Positions 30,473 to 42,579 of a DNA stretch of 64,000 nt are shown here, piece by piece (positions within the stretch are counted from its first letter, which is position 1; each line of letters opens with the position of its first letter). Under the pieces are notes generated by a model. The model was not told the origin of the DNA. It ran no database searches and worked only from the letters and a program-made list of their open reading frames with translations. This DNA is from Symsagittifera roscoffensis (taxonomy: Eukaryota; Xenacoelomorpha; Acoela; Convolutidae), in the NCBI RefSeq assembly GCF_963678635.1, contig NC_087068.1, forward strand, positions 34,731,436-34,795,435, in the 5' to 3' direction. The translations under genes and the position numbers were made by a program.

Positions 30473-30486
30473 GGGGGGGGGGGGGG
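30473..30486. repeat. Poly-G run of 14
   Basis: Exactly 14 G residues, close to the right end of repeat A copy 1. Confidence 0.9.
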
Positions 30487-30494
30487 TGAAGACC

Positions 30495-30980
30495 CCCATG
30501 TATTAACATAGGCTAGAGACTATCCGTTCTTCACCCTATGTATTAACATAGGTAATAGATTTCCCAATATAATAAGATAGGGAATATGTTTCCATATGTA
30601 TTAAGATAGCAGGTTTCAGATGGTAAGTTTCAGATGGAAAGTTTTTTGGGCGCCCGAATATCCCATTTATAGCGTATAGACTTCCTTATGTATTAGAAAT
30701 TCAATGTAGGGAATTAAAAACTCATTAAGATAGGAAAAAGGTTTCTTAATAATTTTAGATAGAGAATGGTAAGGTTTCAGATGGTAAGATGATAAGTTTC
30801 AGAAAAAAATTTTGGCGCCCGATCTTACAATGTTTTAAGATAGTGTTTAGATTTCCCATGTATTAGGATAGTGTATAGATATCCCTATGTATAAGGGTTA
30901 GAAATTCATTGTAGAAACAGAGGTAATAGGTTTCCCAATGTATTAAGATAGTGAATGCTAAGGTTTTAATGTGATTGTAA
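30495..30980. repeat. Degenerate ATGTATTAAGATAG repeat
   Basis: Variants of ATGTATTAAGATAGGGAATAG followed by TTTCCC recur with irregular spacing (for example 30536, 30590, 30858, 30935). Two related blocks also carry TTTCAGATGGTAAG and GGCGCCCGA (30648, 30814). Confidence 0.6.
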
Positions 30981-33046
30981 GTGAATGATAAGAAAAACGG
31001 TATTTTTTTTTTGGATTGTGTGTGGAAATGTCTAGTTTTCTCAAAAAAAAGGCACGCGTTATGTATGTTTCGAGTATTACGTGAGGATTGTGTAATGAAG
31101 GTATTATGCTTTTTGGTTTATGTTAAATCAATGATAAGATGTGCAGAAACTTGGAACTTTTATCGAGGAAATTAAAAAAACTTTTCAAAAAACTTCCAAA
31201 CTCGATAAGATTTGATATAATTTGATATAATTACTTTTTTATTAGATGATCTTACCTTTTCAAACAGTACTTAATTTAGCTCAATCTTTGCTGAAACCTA
31301 CTGAAACTTGAAAAAAAAGTTTTTGGAAAAAAATTGCAGATATCTCAAGGTTTTGGTTAGTTTTTTGTTGCTTTTGGTCTAATTGAAAAAGTATTAATAC
31401 TTGTAGAGTTTAAAAATAAGCTCAAGTTGCATTTTATTTGGCATCATGTTGAGACAGTGATACAAAACTTTGAATAAAAATATGGATTTTTCCACAATTT
31501 TCTTTCAAAATAAAGAAATACGATAAAGTTTCCCTAATTTTAGCTAAAAAGTGGTTTATATAATGCTCTGAACATATAAAGCTTATAATAGCTGAATCAA
31601 TTTTGATACTTCCGATTTCTCGGGAAATTAGAATTCACCTAAGAATCTCAATTCAAATGAACAATAAGAGCAATGTTCATTGAAATTTCTAGATCAAACT
31701 CCATGGTCCAAATCCTCCCCAGTTTCTTCTCAAAGATTAACCCAAACTTGTACAAAAATTACAATTTCTGAGACGTTTTTAACATTATTAATAAAAATGT
31801 GTTTCAGATCATTGATAAAAAATGAACATTTTACTGCTAAAATTTTTTTAAAATGGGGTAAATTTTTCTTAAAGTATCTTAGATTGTATGATATTCAACA
31901 AAACTTTCTTCAAAACTGATGATTATCTCTCTGTTGCTTCTACAAGATTTGTTTCGTGATTTTTCCTTAAAATTTTTCTACATTTCGAGGTTACCCTACT
32001 TATTACATGTTTTCGCTATTGAATTCACCTTGCAAGAAACTTTAGTCAGAATTGGGGAATTTAGGAGAAAATAGTATCAATTGATCGAACATTATGCTGG
32101 CAGGGATAAAATTAGAACTGTAAACTATTTCAGCAAAAACACAACTTTTGGCACCCTTAACTATCACTTTTCTTGCTACATAATTTCTCTGCTTTTTTTA
32201 TTCTTCAATTTTCTCAGAAATGTTCTCAAAAATGTCTATGTGAGAAAGAATCGGTGCTATTTAAAGCATTCAAAACACGTGTATAAATTGAGAATTTAAT
32301 GGTGTATTTTCACATTGATTTCATAGAAAAAAATAAGAGTTGCTCCATTGTTTATAATCTGAAAACCTTCGGAAGTAGAAACACGCAAGGGAACTTATTT
32401 CCATATTTCTGCAACATTTAAAAATTTCTAAAAGATCGTTTCTTTAAAAAATCAATTTAGGAAAGGAAATCAAGGTTACAAACTGTAACAATTGAACGTA
32501 TCAAGCAGTTTTTTGTGATAGTTTCTATGAAGAAACTTTAGATTTCTATCAAATTTTCTAATCGAAACAAAAATTGAAGCTGACAAGAACAAAAATTTTA
32601 CTGTGTCTAATTGAAGTTTTTCAAGTTAAAATTCATTCAATTAGGAGATTCTCAGCAATCGTCGTTACGATTTTCTCGTACGATTCTCAGCAATCGTCGT
32701 TTTGAAAATTGATTCTCAGATTTTCAGCAATCGTCGTACGATTTTCTCTAAAAAAATTTCTGCATCATTTTTTTAAATCCAAAATAATAATATGTAGATC
32801 TTGAAAGCAAATTATTTGATTCATGCTTCATGTATCATCTTCCAAATGATACCAGAACTGGGTTTACTTCGCAAAAAAAAATACCTCAAAACATCTGAAT
32901 TTTTCATTTAAATTTACCTAATATATCAAATGATTACAAAAAAGTTTCTTAAACATTACAATTTTCTGTTGGATTTCTTCTCAACTAATATTTATTAAGC
33001 TAAATATCAGAAAAATTATCTCAAAAGTCCTGATGAATTACTTTTG
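30981..33046. other. AT-rich stretch without a supported gene
   Basis: Several 60-80-codon frames are open, but all are Lys/Phe/Asn-rich as expected from AT-rich DNA. A short repeat of CAGCAATCGTCGT with ACGATTTTCTC occurs three times at 32650-32750. Nothing else stands out. Confidence 0.45.
32650..32750. repeat. CAGCAATCGTCGT short repeat
   Basis: Three copies of TCTCAGCAATCGTCGT or TTTCAGCAATCGTCGT within 100 bp, two of them followed by ACGATTTTCTC. TCGTACGA, which occurs here, is itself palindromic. Confidence 0.75.
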
Positions 33047-33519
33047 ACACTTTTGAAACCTTGCATTAGTGTTGCATTCTAAAGTATTGCATTCTAAAGT
33101 ATTGCATTCTTTACGTTAGCGTCGCCATACAAATGCAAACTGCATGATTAGAATTGTACCCCAAAATATATGTTTTTTAATGTATTTGTGCCTTAACGCC
33201 AATATTAAGGCCGGAACAAAAAATGAGCTAAAATTTAGATTATAATTTTTTACAAAAATATTTGAGTTTTATTTGATAGCATTGTTTATGGAAAGGTATA
33301 CCAATGAGCGGCGAATCAACCCGGCTGAAATATCATCCTAAATTGATACTAAGTTAATTTATTTACGTTTTTGGGGTTTCAAAAACTCAAAGACAATGTT
33401 GCTTTATCTAATTAGTTTTCGTCGAAAAACTGCATGAGATCTGTGATGGTTTTCAACACCCTCGCCAAGATAAAAAAAAAGTCGTCACGAGGCCAAAATG
33501 GGCATTATGTGCATTGTAA

Positions 33520-33812
33520 GCGGAATCCGCAACAGGCTTAAATCAAATTTGTCGCGGAATCCGCAACGTTGCTTCTTTTTTATCTTCTCTGCTCTTTTGG
33601 ATTTCATAAACAATTACCTAAAACAGTGTACAGGCAATTTTACAGAATCTCTAACTGTTTTTGCGTAACCCTGAAAAGTTTGTGGATTCCACAAACAAAG
33701 AATAAGACATTTGTATCGTTATGTTGAGCTGTTGCGGAATCAGCAACTGTAGGCGAAATTGTGAGCGGAACCCGCATATTGTGAGTGGAATCCGCATTTT
33801 GTTTGCGGATTT
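33520..33812. repeat. GCGGAATCCGC palindrome cluster, copy 1
   Basis: GCGGAATCCGC is exact at 33520 and 33554; variants are TGCGGAATCAGCAAC near 33734, AGCGGAACCCGC near 33762, GTGGAATCCGC near 33786 and TTGCGGATTT near 33800. Related GGATTCCACAAAC occurs near 33684. The unit is an 11-bp near-perfect palindrome. Confidence 0.85.
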
Positions 33813-33866
33813 TATTTACATATACGTTTATATGCAGAAACGTTTTAGTTTGTTTCTTTATTTTAG

Positions 33867-34175
33867 GTGGTCACCAGCAAGTTCAATCTCAATTACTACG
33901 TTGATGAGCTACCAGTTGAAATAACTGTCGATATCAATTCCTGTCAAACCAACTTCGATCTCAATTCCGTAACCCAACTCCGATCTCAATACCTGTCTAA
34001 CATACCAAGATTCAATCTCAATTCCTGTGAAACACACCACTTCGATCTCAATTCCTGTCGAACCAAGTTTGATCTCACTTCCTGCCACCAATCTCATTTC
34101 GATCTCGATTCCTGTCAAGCCAAAATCAAAATTGATGTGACAATTCAATCTCAATTCTGGCCAACTCAAATCTGA
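33867..34175 (+). CDS. Possible exon reading the minisatellite
   Basis: A 102-codon frame follows a pyrimidine-rich tract ending TTTATTTTAG. It starts VTSKFNLNYYVDELPVEI and then repeats FDLNSCxxx units (for example HHFDLNSCRTKFDLTSC). The first 18 residues are conserved in repeat B copy 2 (TSKFNLNYFVDQLPVEI, 39211-39265), which suggests past constraint on this frame; the repeat part shifts frame in copy 2. No function is known. Confidence 0.3.
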   Translation: MVTSKFNLNYYVDELPVEITVDINSCQTNFDLNSVTQLRSQYLSNIPRFNLNSCETHHFDLNSCRTKFDLTSCHQSHFDLDSCQAKIKIDVTIQSQFWPTQI

Positions 34176-34240
34176 TTTTAATTTCTGCCAACTCAATTTT
34201 GAGCTCAATTGCTGCCATCAACCTAAATTTCTTACAAACT
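33880..34240 (+). repeat. CTCAATTCCTG minisatellite, copy 1
   Basis: TTCGATCTCAATTCCTGTC-like units of about 24-30 bp repeat roughly ten times. One frame (33867-34175) reads them as FDLNSC-type peptides. The array follows an acceptor-like TTTATTTTAG at 33867. Confidence 0.85.
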
Positions 34241-36946
34241 GAACAAATAGAACAAACTGAAGCAAATTCATCAGTTCATTTCAATCAATTCAACTGAAAT
34301 AAACTTGTTTTATTTCAGCCATCAGCTGTTTTCAAATATTTTTAAATTGCAAAGATAGAGATTGATAAAACAACCTCTTCAGGATCGTAATGTTTTGTTT
34401 ATAGAATTACTATTTATTTCAGCTGTAGTTATTCAAGTTTTATTTTTTTTTATCTCAAACGAATTTATTCAAAATAATTTCTTTTAATAGACAGTTTATT
34501 CCATGTGATCAAATTATTTTAAATACATAGTTCACTCCCTATGAGCCATTTTGACGTGCCTGCAATTTTTCAGACCATACCACATACTGCATAGTGTAAA
34601 AAGAACACGGCAATTTACGAATAAATTAAAGAGCTCAATTTAAAACAAACAGTAAACAGTTCAAGTTGTTCTTTCCAAGTCATTAAAAAATCCTGGGCAG
34701 ACTCGGTCCTTTTATGTCTAGATATATCTCGGTGTTTTTCCTCGACGGCATATCAACCACGGTTTGCATTTCTATGGCAGCGGATTGTGCTTATGAGAAA
34801 ACCTGTTTGTTGGTTGAGTGTCCAGCTTATGTTCGTTTTTTTACTGCAATCATTTTCCAGTTTTCCTCAAGCATTGAATCCCAAGATTGATGGCTTCCGA
34901 AAAATTCTGATGTTATACTGCTAAAAAAAACTGCACACTGTGTGGATGATAAACCAATGGCCTTTCTGGTTACTGGTGAAGCTGGAACCAAAATGAAAAT
35001 TCGTCCTGTTTTTTTCCCTCATCAAGCCAAAGCATCTTTTCGCTGCCAAAAACGTCGCAAACAATTGGCTATCCAGACGAATGTTATAGTTCAGATTGCA
35101 GCAAATTTTGTTCTAGAACGAAGCACAAAGGAATAAGTCACTTTTAATATTGGACAAAAATTGAAACTGAAACAAACAGCTTAATACCAATAAGTCTTCT
35201 TCAGCAAGCGCCGCCATAACAGAAGGCATTCTCAGGGAGACAACCGCAATTTTTTTGAACCCATACCAGCAAATTCGGGTTTCTTTGTGCAATAGAAATT
35301 CAAAATATCGACAGGGAATTTTTCTCCGGCAGGCGCGCAAGATATTCGATTCTAGCTATAATCGCAAACTAGAAGACGGTGTATAATTAGAATACGGTAA
35401 ATTAAAACACCGATACTAAAAGGATTCGATTTCATTCGGACATGCAGCGTTTAATTTTAGGATATCAGAAGAACTCGATGATTATATTTACAGATTATCA
35501 GGATATTGGATGTGAGTATTTAGTGGATTGGTTACAGAGGTGATTAGCTACATAATAATTTCACCCATATTACACCGTTGATGCAGGGAGCAAAGTTAAA
35601 CTTGATATCCTTTTTGGGCGACTCAAAATAATCAAGGCGACTCAAAATATCTTCACGCGGTTTTTTACTACTTGTAAAATTTTTTCGACTTTTTGGGCTC
35701 TGATGGCTTTTGTTCGGGTCTATGTTACTTATTTTATCCTTTTTAATGAACTTTAGGAAATAGTCTGGCAGTGATTCTCCGACTCGTTTCCTTGATCGAC
35801 TTGAGGCTCTCTTCTCAAATCGGAGTACTTAGAGCATAAACTGTCACTGCCTGAAGGTTCATGTCCCTAGTATGCTAAGGTTTTTTGACCAAACAAACTG
35901 TGATTTGGGACAAAGGGGTATTGAAATGAAGTGAGTATTGGTTCAAGAATTGACTATTGGCCATTTCCCTTATGCATTACTAATGCGATACTGTCAACAC
36001 CGGCTTCTCAGATAAGAACTGCACTGTAGTTCTTAACAGTGAAATCGTCACTATCAAATACCGTCTTATCTTCAAGCCGTCAGAGTGGCATAGATGCTAC
36101 AGTCACCTGGTGCGCTAAAAAGAGTGGAACGTGTGGAAGCCATTTGTGGACTCTTATCTTGATCCAACACTTATCTTGCTCCTTCGAATAAATCGGTGCA
36201 GATAAATTGAGTGCACTCTAATTTTGATGGTAGCTTGGCCGCCAAATTGAAGATAGTTCATCCTCACGTTGTGCACAATTGCAGTTGCAACTCTCATTTT
36301 TCATCTGAATCTACTAAGAACATAGGGTTTCAATTAAATTTTCGAACGCTGAACACTTATTTGCATTGCCTTCCAACTTTCCATCACTATTTACAGTGTC
36401 TTCTGATATTCCTGTGTTTCAGTCACCAATCGCAGCACCAGAGACAACATCAATTGCTCCGACACCGGTAACCCCTTTGCGAGCACCCCCTCTATCTTTC
36501 GCTTGCCAATTCCACCGACATATGGGGAACCACATACCCCTTTGCGAATTGTCCACTCAAACCCCTAGATGCTACATAAGTGTATCCGATTTCTCCACAG
36601 GTGTCCAAATTCTCCATGGCCATCGGCGTTTCTTCATTATCGGGAAATAGAAAGAAAACCGCATGATCATGAGAGGCGAACCCACAATCCAATGGAACCA
36701 CGAGGCGATGAGTCCAAGGAAACATGAGATCACAGAAAGCCGCAAAAAGGATCATGCAGAGCCAGAGAAGGTAGTCAAAACAATAAGTTGAAGAAATTTT
36801 TTTGAAAGCAAACACGATTTACAAGCATGAAACGTTTTGGTGAACTAAAAGTCGAAAAGAAATCAATTTACTTTTAGCAAACTGAAAAAATCTCCCGAGG
36901 CGAAAATCCGACAAAAACGAGTCTCCCAAAAAAAAACATTCATAGG
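34241..36946. other. Rest of repeat B copy 1
   Basis: A weak coding-like piece lies at 34942-35136 (MAFLVTGEAGTKMKIRPVFF) with a frame-shifted counterpart at 40220-40420. The segment 36640-36790 also has a counterpart at 41470-41650 (RRGEPTI-WNHE in both). The stretch between has no supported gene. Confidence 0.4.
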
Positions 36947-37725
36947 TTGCGCTTGCCGTTGGCGTTGAAAGCCCCTGGACTTACGTGTTGATCAGTTTTC
37001 TCACAGTTTTTCGGTTGGCGACTTCTGTTATCCGCAGAGTACCAGTGTGTATGGCCGATTGGACTTGTGTTCTACTGATGATTACTTAAAAGCAGGCGGC
37101 TATTTATGGAATTAGGCTTTCACGAAGGTGCCTTGATTGGTAACCGCCGCACTGATTTTCATAGGAAAAATTGCGAATTTAGGATATTATAGAAAAAGTT
37201 AAGCCCGTTGATTTTGAAAATGCCATGGATTCGTTAGGTGGTTAGCTAGGCGAATTCCTTTCCTTCAAGAATCGTTAATGGCCATGTACATCTATGGATA
37301 AAAAGAGAACCACTTATACACAGCAATTGAATTTCAAAAACTGAAGTAGTTAGCCCCTTTAACGCGCCATCTGATGGAAAGAAAGTTGCTGGGTCTGGTT
37401 TTTCTGGAAGGGTTGCGCTATGAAAAGAGCCAGGTGTAGTTTTTCTATTCAAAATGTTCGTTTTTTCAACTAGAATGCTTTGAATTGTTTTTCTGTCAGA
37501 AAGAACTGATGCAGTCAATTCAAACTGTAGAAAGATATTTCATTATAGGTCATTTTTGTTCAAATCAGAAATGTTTAAATGTTGCCAATTTGGTTAACTT
37601 GGGATAATTGTTTTTTTTTTCGTTTTCCAGTTTTAGGTTTACGCATACCATAGGCGGCAAACGAATCCGCCTGAGAAATCTCCACAATTGAAATGAGATA
37701 CGCTAATAGATACTTGTAGAATACA
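36947..37725 (+). repeat. Dispersed repeat A, copy 2
   Basis: Begins directly after repeat B copy 1 with GCGCTTGCCGTTGGCGTTGAAAG. Compared with copy 1 it has about 100 bp extra in the middle (37090-37260). A minus-strand frame at 37518-37246 lies inside it and is not considered a gene. Confidence 0.85.
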
Positions 37726-38370
37726 ACTCGTCTTGAATGACATGAAGATATTTAAAACTTGTAAGACACAATTTTAAATAAATGGACACAAAAGTGTTTC
37801 TTTTTTACATACAGTTTTAGGTACCTTTTCAGGAACCCCTGGTCTGATCAAAAATCACTCAAAGTGTATGCATAAAAAAAACTATTCTTTAAGTTCACGT
37901 ACAATTCAGTAAGTACATACATTGAAGTAAACCCACCCTGAGCACAAATATTACGTTATTTTCGTTACGAAAGTCAGAAAAAAGACAGCTATGCTAAGTA
38001 TTTTGTCAAATATGAAACGTGTTTGACTAAATTTTTCCATAAACAAATTTTTTTTTCACACTGCTTAAAGTTCGAAATGTTTTGAAGTAAGCAAACCCAC
38101 AAAAAGCACGAGTCAACGGGTTTTAGCAGCGTTGAAAAAAATATAAAATGTGACCGGCTCGTAACTTTCAACGATCTTAAGCTTTTGATTCAGTTTTTGA
38201 ATTATCTTTTAAATGCCTAAGGCATATGAGCAAAATTAGAAACAGATAGAAGCAACCCATGTGAATTCGGAACTAATCAATGCAGGCAAAAAATTAATGT
38301 TGCATACATAAAAAAAGTTTACGGAAAAAGTTTGCTTGAATACAAATTTAATTTGCTCTGAATTTTTTAA
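37726..38370. other. AT-rich spacer between repeats
   Basis: No gene, repeat or RNA signal that I can support. Confidence 0.4.
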
Positions 38371-38819
38371 ACACTTTTGAAACCTTGCATTAGTGTTGCA
38401 TTCCAAAGTATTAAATTCCTTACTTTAGCGTCGCCATCCAAATGCAAACTGTATGATTGGAATTGTATCCCAAAATACTCCTTTTATGTATTTGAGCCTA
38501 TACGCCAATATTAAGGCCGGAACAAAAAATGAGCTAAAATTTAGATTATAAATTCTCACAAAAAAATTTGAGTTTTATTTGATAGCATAGTTTATGGAAA
38601 GGTATACTAATGTGCGGCTAATCAACCTGGCTGAAATACCATCCTAAATTGATACTTAATTTATTTCTTTTTGTTTTTGGGTTCAAAAACTCAAAGACCA
38701 TGTTGCTTTTTCTAATTAGTTTTCATCGAATATTCTGTATGAGATGTGTGATGGTTTTCAACAACCTCGCCGTGATAAAAAGTTTTTTCGCTGCCAAACT
38801 GTGCATCATTCTCTGCATT

Positions 38820-39148
38820 GTAAGCGGAATCCGAAACAGGCCAAAATCAAATTTGTCGCGGAATCCGCAATGTTGCTTCTTTTTAAAATCTTCTCTGATA
38901 TTTTGGATTCCACAAACAATTACATAAAACAGTGTACCGCTCAAAATTGCTCCAAAAACAGGTAAATTTACGGAATCCCTGACTGTTTTTGCGTAATCCT
39001 AAAATATTTGTGGATTCCACAAACAATTATTAAGAAAACTGTATCGTTATGTTGAGCTGTTGCGGAATCAGCAACTGTAGGCGGAATTCGCAAATTGGGA
39101 TCGGAACCCGCAAATTGTGAGTGGAATTCGCATTTGGTTTGCGGATTT
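38820..39148. repeat. GCGGAATCCGC palindrome cluster, copy 2
   Basis: Variants near 38822 (GCGGAATCCGAAAC), 38857 (GCGGAATCCGC exact), 39061 (GCGGAATCAGC), 39081 (GCGGAATTCGC), 39100 (CGGAACCCGC), 39121 (GTGGAATTCGC) and 39139 (GCGGATTTC). Their order matches that in copy 1. Confidence 0.85.
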
Positions 39149-39214
39149 CATTTACATATAAGTTTATATAGAGTAGTGTTTTTTTTTGTATTCTTTATTC
39201 ACCAGGTGGACACC

Positions 39215-39500
39215 AGCAAGTTCAACCTCAATTACTTTGTAGATCAGCTACCAGTTGAAATACCTGACAATCTCAATTCCTCTCAAATATACCAAACTTC
39301 GAACTCAATTCCTGTCAATCATACCACTTCTATATCAATTCATGCCAATCCATGTTGTTTCATCTCAATTCCTGCCATCAATCTCAGTTCGAGCTCAATT
39401 CCGGCCAACTCAAATTTGATCTCAACTTCTGCCAACTCAAATTTGATCTCAATTCCAGCCATCAATATAACTTCTTACAAATTGAACGAAATGATCAATT
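39215..39500 (+). repeat. CTCAATTCCTG minisatellite, copy 2
   Basis: About nine units of ATCTCAATTCCTGCCA type. The plus-strand frame 39095-39508 reads them as Ile/Ser/Pro-rich peptides in a different phase from copy 1. Confidence 0.8.
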
Positions 39501-41825
39501 TGAAGTAATCTCATTTAAATTAATCAGTTCATTTCAATCAATTCAACTGAAATAAACATTTTTATTTTAGTCTTTTCCGAGAACTTCAAAATTGCGAACA
39601 TATAGCTTGATAGAACAACTTTTTCAGGAAATAATTTTGTGTTTTTCAAACGAATATTTGTTTTCAGCTGTAGTTTTTTAGGTTTTATTAAAATGTATGT
39701 CAAACGGAATTACTCAAATTATTTTTTTAAATAGATAGTTTACTCCATATGAACAAATTAATTTAAATAGATAGTTCACTCCCTACGAGCAACTTTGCCG
39801 GTCCTGCATCATTTTCAGACCATACCACATACTGCATAGAGTAAAAAGAACACGGCAAAAACGAATAAATTAATGAGCTCTATTAATAACAAACAGTCAT
39901 AACAACAATCAATAAACATTTTAAAATGTTCATTTCTGGTCATTAAAAAATCCTGGGCAGACTCGGCCCTATTATGTCCAACTACTTCTTGGTATTTGTC
40001 CTCGACAGCTTATTCACCACGATTTGCATTTAAATGGCATCGGATTGTGCTCATGAGGAAACCTCCGTGTTCGTTCAGTTTGAGAGATTTGATCAGAGTG
40101 TCAAACTCATGTTCGTATTGACTGCCATCAAATACCAGTTTCCCCAAAGCAGAGAATCCCAAGACTGATGGCTTCCAAAAAGTTCAGAGGTTATACTGCT
40201 CAAAACAGGTGGTGAGTGGATGATGAACGAATGGCCTTTATGGTTACTGGTGAAGCTGGAACCAAGGCGAAAGTTTGCCCTGTTTATTTCCTCATCAAGC
40301 CAACGCATCTTTTTGCTGCCAAAAACTTTGCAAAATATTGGTTATTTGGACGATTGTTTTAGTTCAGATTGCAGCCATTTTTGTTCTAGAAACAAGCACA
40401 AGAAAATCAGTCGCTTTTAATATTGGAAAAAAATTTGAAATTGAAACAAACAGCTTGATACCAACAAATCTTCATCAGCAAGATCCGCCATAACAGAGGG
40501 CATTCTCAGGCTGACATGAAAAATTAAGGCGACTCAAAATATCTTCTCGTAGTTTTTCCTCCTTGTATGTTTTTTTGCCTTGGGCTCTGATGGTTTTTGT
40601 TCGGGTCTAGGTTTCTCCTTAATCATGAACTTTAACGTTAATAATAAACTTTAGGAAATTGTTTGACAGTAGCTCTCCGAATCGTTTCCTTGATTCGGCT
40701 GGTGGCTCGTTTCTCAAATCGGAATACTTAAACCATAAACTGTCACTGCCTGAGGGTTCATGTCCCGCAGTATCCTAAGATTTTTCGACCAAACGAACCG
40801 TGCATTGGGACAAAAGGGTGTTGAAACGAAATAAGTATTGGTTCAAGAATTGACTAATGGTAATTTCCATGATGCAGGACTAATGAGTCACTGTCAATGA
40901 CGGCTTCAGGGATAAGAACTGCGCTGTAAATCCCAACAGTGAAGCCGTCATAATCAAATTGCCGTCTTATCTTTCAGCAGTCATAGTGGTATAGATGCTA
41001 TTTTCACCTGGTGTGTTGTAAAGAGTGGGAAGTGTCGAAGCCATTAGTGGATTCTAATCTTCATACAAATCTTATCTTGATCCTGTTTTCTCGGTTTAAT
41101 TGCAGTAGATAAACCGAGTGCACTCTAATTTTGATGCTGGTTTGGCTACCAAACTAAAATTAGTTCATCCTCATTTTGTGCACAATATTAATTGCATCTC
41201 TCATTTTCCATACCAAACTAGTAACAACTTACGGACTCAAGTGAAATGTCGAATGCTGAAAGCTCATGTGCAGTGCCTTCCAGTTCTCCATCACCCTTTG
41301 CAGTGCTCTCTAACATCCCTGTAACTCCGTCACCACTCGCAGCATTAGCGACAACAATATTTGCTCTTCCGGCACCGGTAACCCCTTTGCGAGCACCTTC
41401 GCTACCTTTCCCCTCGCCAATTCTGTCGTTATTTAGGCAACCACATACTCCTTTGCGAAACATCCATTATGCGCTTCTTCATTATCGAGAAATTGAAAGA
41501 AAACCGCGTGACCAGGAGAGGCGAACCCACAATCGCCTGGAACCACGAGCCGATGAGCTCACGGAACCATGAGACCACCGACATGACGAGCCCACAGGAA
41601 GCCGCAAAAGGGAGCATGCAGAGCCAGATAATGTATTCAAAACAGAAAGTAGTTGAAGAAATATTTTTAATTGCAAACACGTTTATTAAGCACAAAAGGT
41701 TTTGGTATACTGAATCTTGAAAATAAATCATAATAATTTTAGCAAACTGAAAAAGTCTCCCGAGACGAAAACCCGACAAAAAACGAGACTCTAAAAGAAA
41801 ACATTTTATAGACTCTCGAGAAGTC

Positions 41826-42062
41826 GATTGACACTGCCGATAAAAGAAACGAGATCTTTACCCACAAGGAACAATTGACATTATTCGGGGCCATCGTCAG
41901 GTTTCTGTTTACATGCACAGGAGGCTCGAAAAAATGATAGTCAACACCACGGTACTTGCTGCCTTCCAGGCGTTTATCAAGATAAAAGAAAAACGCAATG
42001 GAGGCGATACCGTGGAGCTGAGCATAGAACCAGCAGCTTGTAACTATCCATTTAAGTCCTAA
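41826..42062 (+). pseudogene. Unknown coding fragment split at an A-run
   Basis: The frame IDTADKRNEIFTHKEQLTLF continues through GAIVRFLFTCTGGSKK to a stop directly after a run of A residues at about 41929-41934. An overlapping frame from the ATG at 41934 (IVNTTVLAAFQAFIKIKEKR, then GGDTVELSIEPAACNYPFKS) runs to a stop at 42060-42062. The two read as one protein if the A-run changed length by one base. No family is recognised; it lies just right of repeat B copy 2. Confidence 0.35.
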
Positions 42063-42579
42063 ATAATAATATGATGAAAAAATGCTGATTACTCGATTTG
42101 ATGACTCGATTTGATAGCATTAACTTCTTACATCTCCCACCTTTTTCAAGTCTGGCTAGTAAAGGGTATAAAAATGTTCGACACGGAGGCCAGACCCTAT
42201 TTGAATAGTTCATTTGATCGCATTGCACCTAGCCGAACTTTGTTTCAATTCTAATGTTCTGTAAAAATGAATCGAAAGAAAGAGGTCCTCTTAAAAGAAA
42301 ACTGCGTTCTAACGTGATTTTTCACGTCTAAGTTGTTTTTAGATTGATCCCATCAACTACACTACCACCTTTGTTGTATTGTAAACCCTTTCTTTCGGCT
42401 GTCATCGTTTTAAAGCTCATCCATTTTTCTTTTCTTGGTTCCTCGTTTGATATCCATAACCGTTAGGCTTTGTCTGTCTTCTCGACAAGGGCAAATATGA
42501 AAACAATAATCCATTGATTCAAAAACAGTCTTACAGTCTTACAAACAGTCAACACTGAAGCAATCACTTTCGTTCTGAT
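42063..42579. other. Spacer with a possible TATA box
   Basis: TATAAAAA at 42167-42174 is the only promoter-like word, in GGGTATAAAAATG context; nothing downstream supports transcription from it. Otherwise no gene is seen. Confidence 0.25.

Larger units (their letters stand above)
33047..36946 (+). repeat. Dispersed repeat B, copy 1
   Basis: Diverged same-orientation relative of 38371-41805. Both begin ACACTTTTGAAACCTTGCAT and end near CTCCCGAGGCGAAAATCCGAC / CTCCCGAGACGAAAACCCGAC. In order it holds a GCGGAATCCGC palindrome cluster, a CTCAATTCCTG minisatellite, a weak coding-like piece (34942-35136) and a pyrimidine-rich tail with CCGGTAACCCCTTTGCGAGC. It is not recognised as a known element; terminal repeats were not found. 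Confidence 0.8.
38371..41805 (+). repeat. Dispersed repeat B, copy 2
   Basis: Relative of 33047-36946 with the same order of sub-features and roughly four in five bases shared by eye. It is about 460 bp shorter. The repeat A sequence that follows copy 1 does not follow this copy; unique sequence starts at about 41806. Confidence 0.8.

Noticed and set aside
34942-35136. 64-codon frame in repeat B as a host gene
   Set aside because: Its counterpart in copy 2 is frame-shifted and both are inside a dispersed repeat; listed only as part of repeat B.
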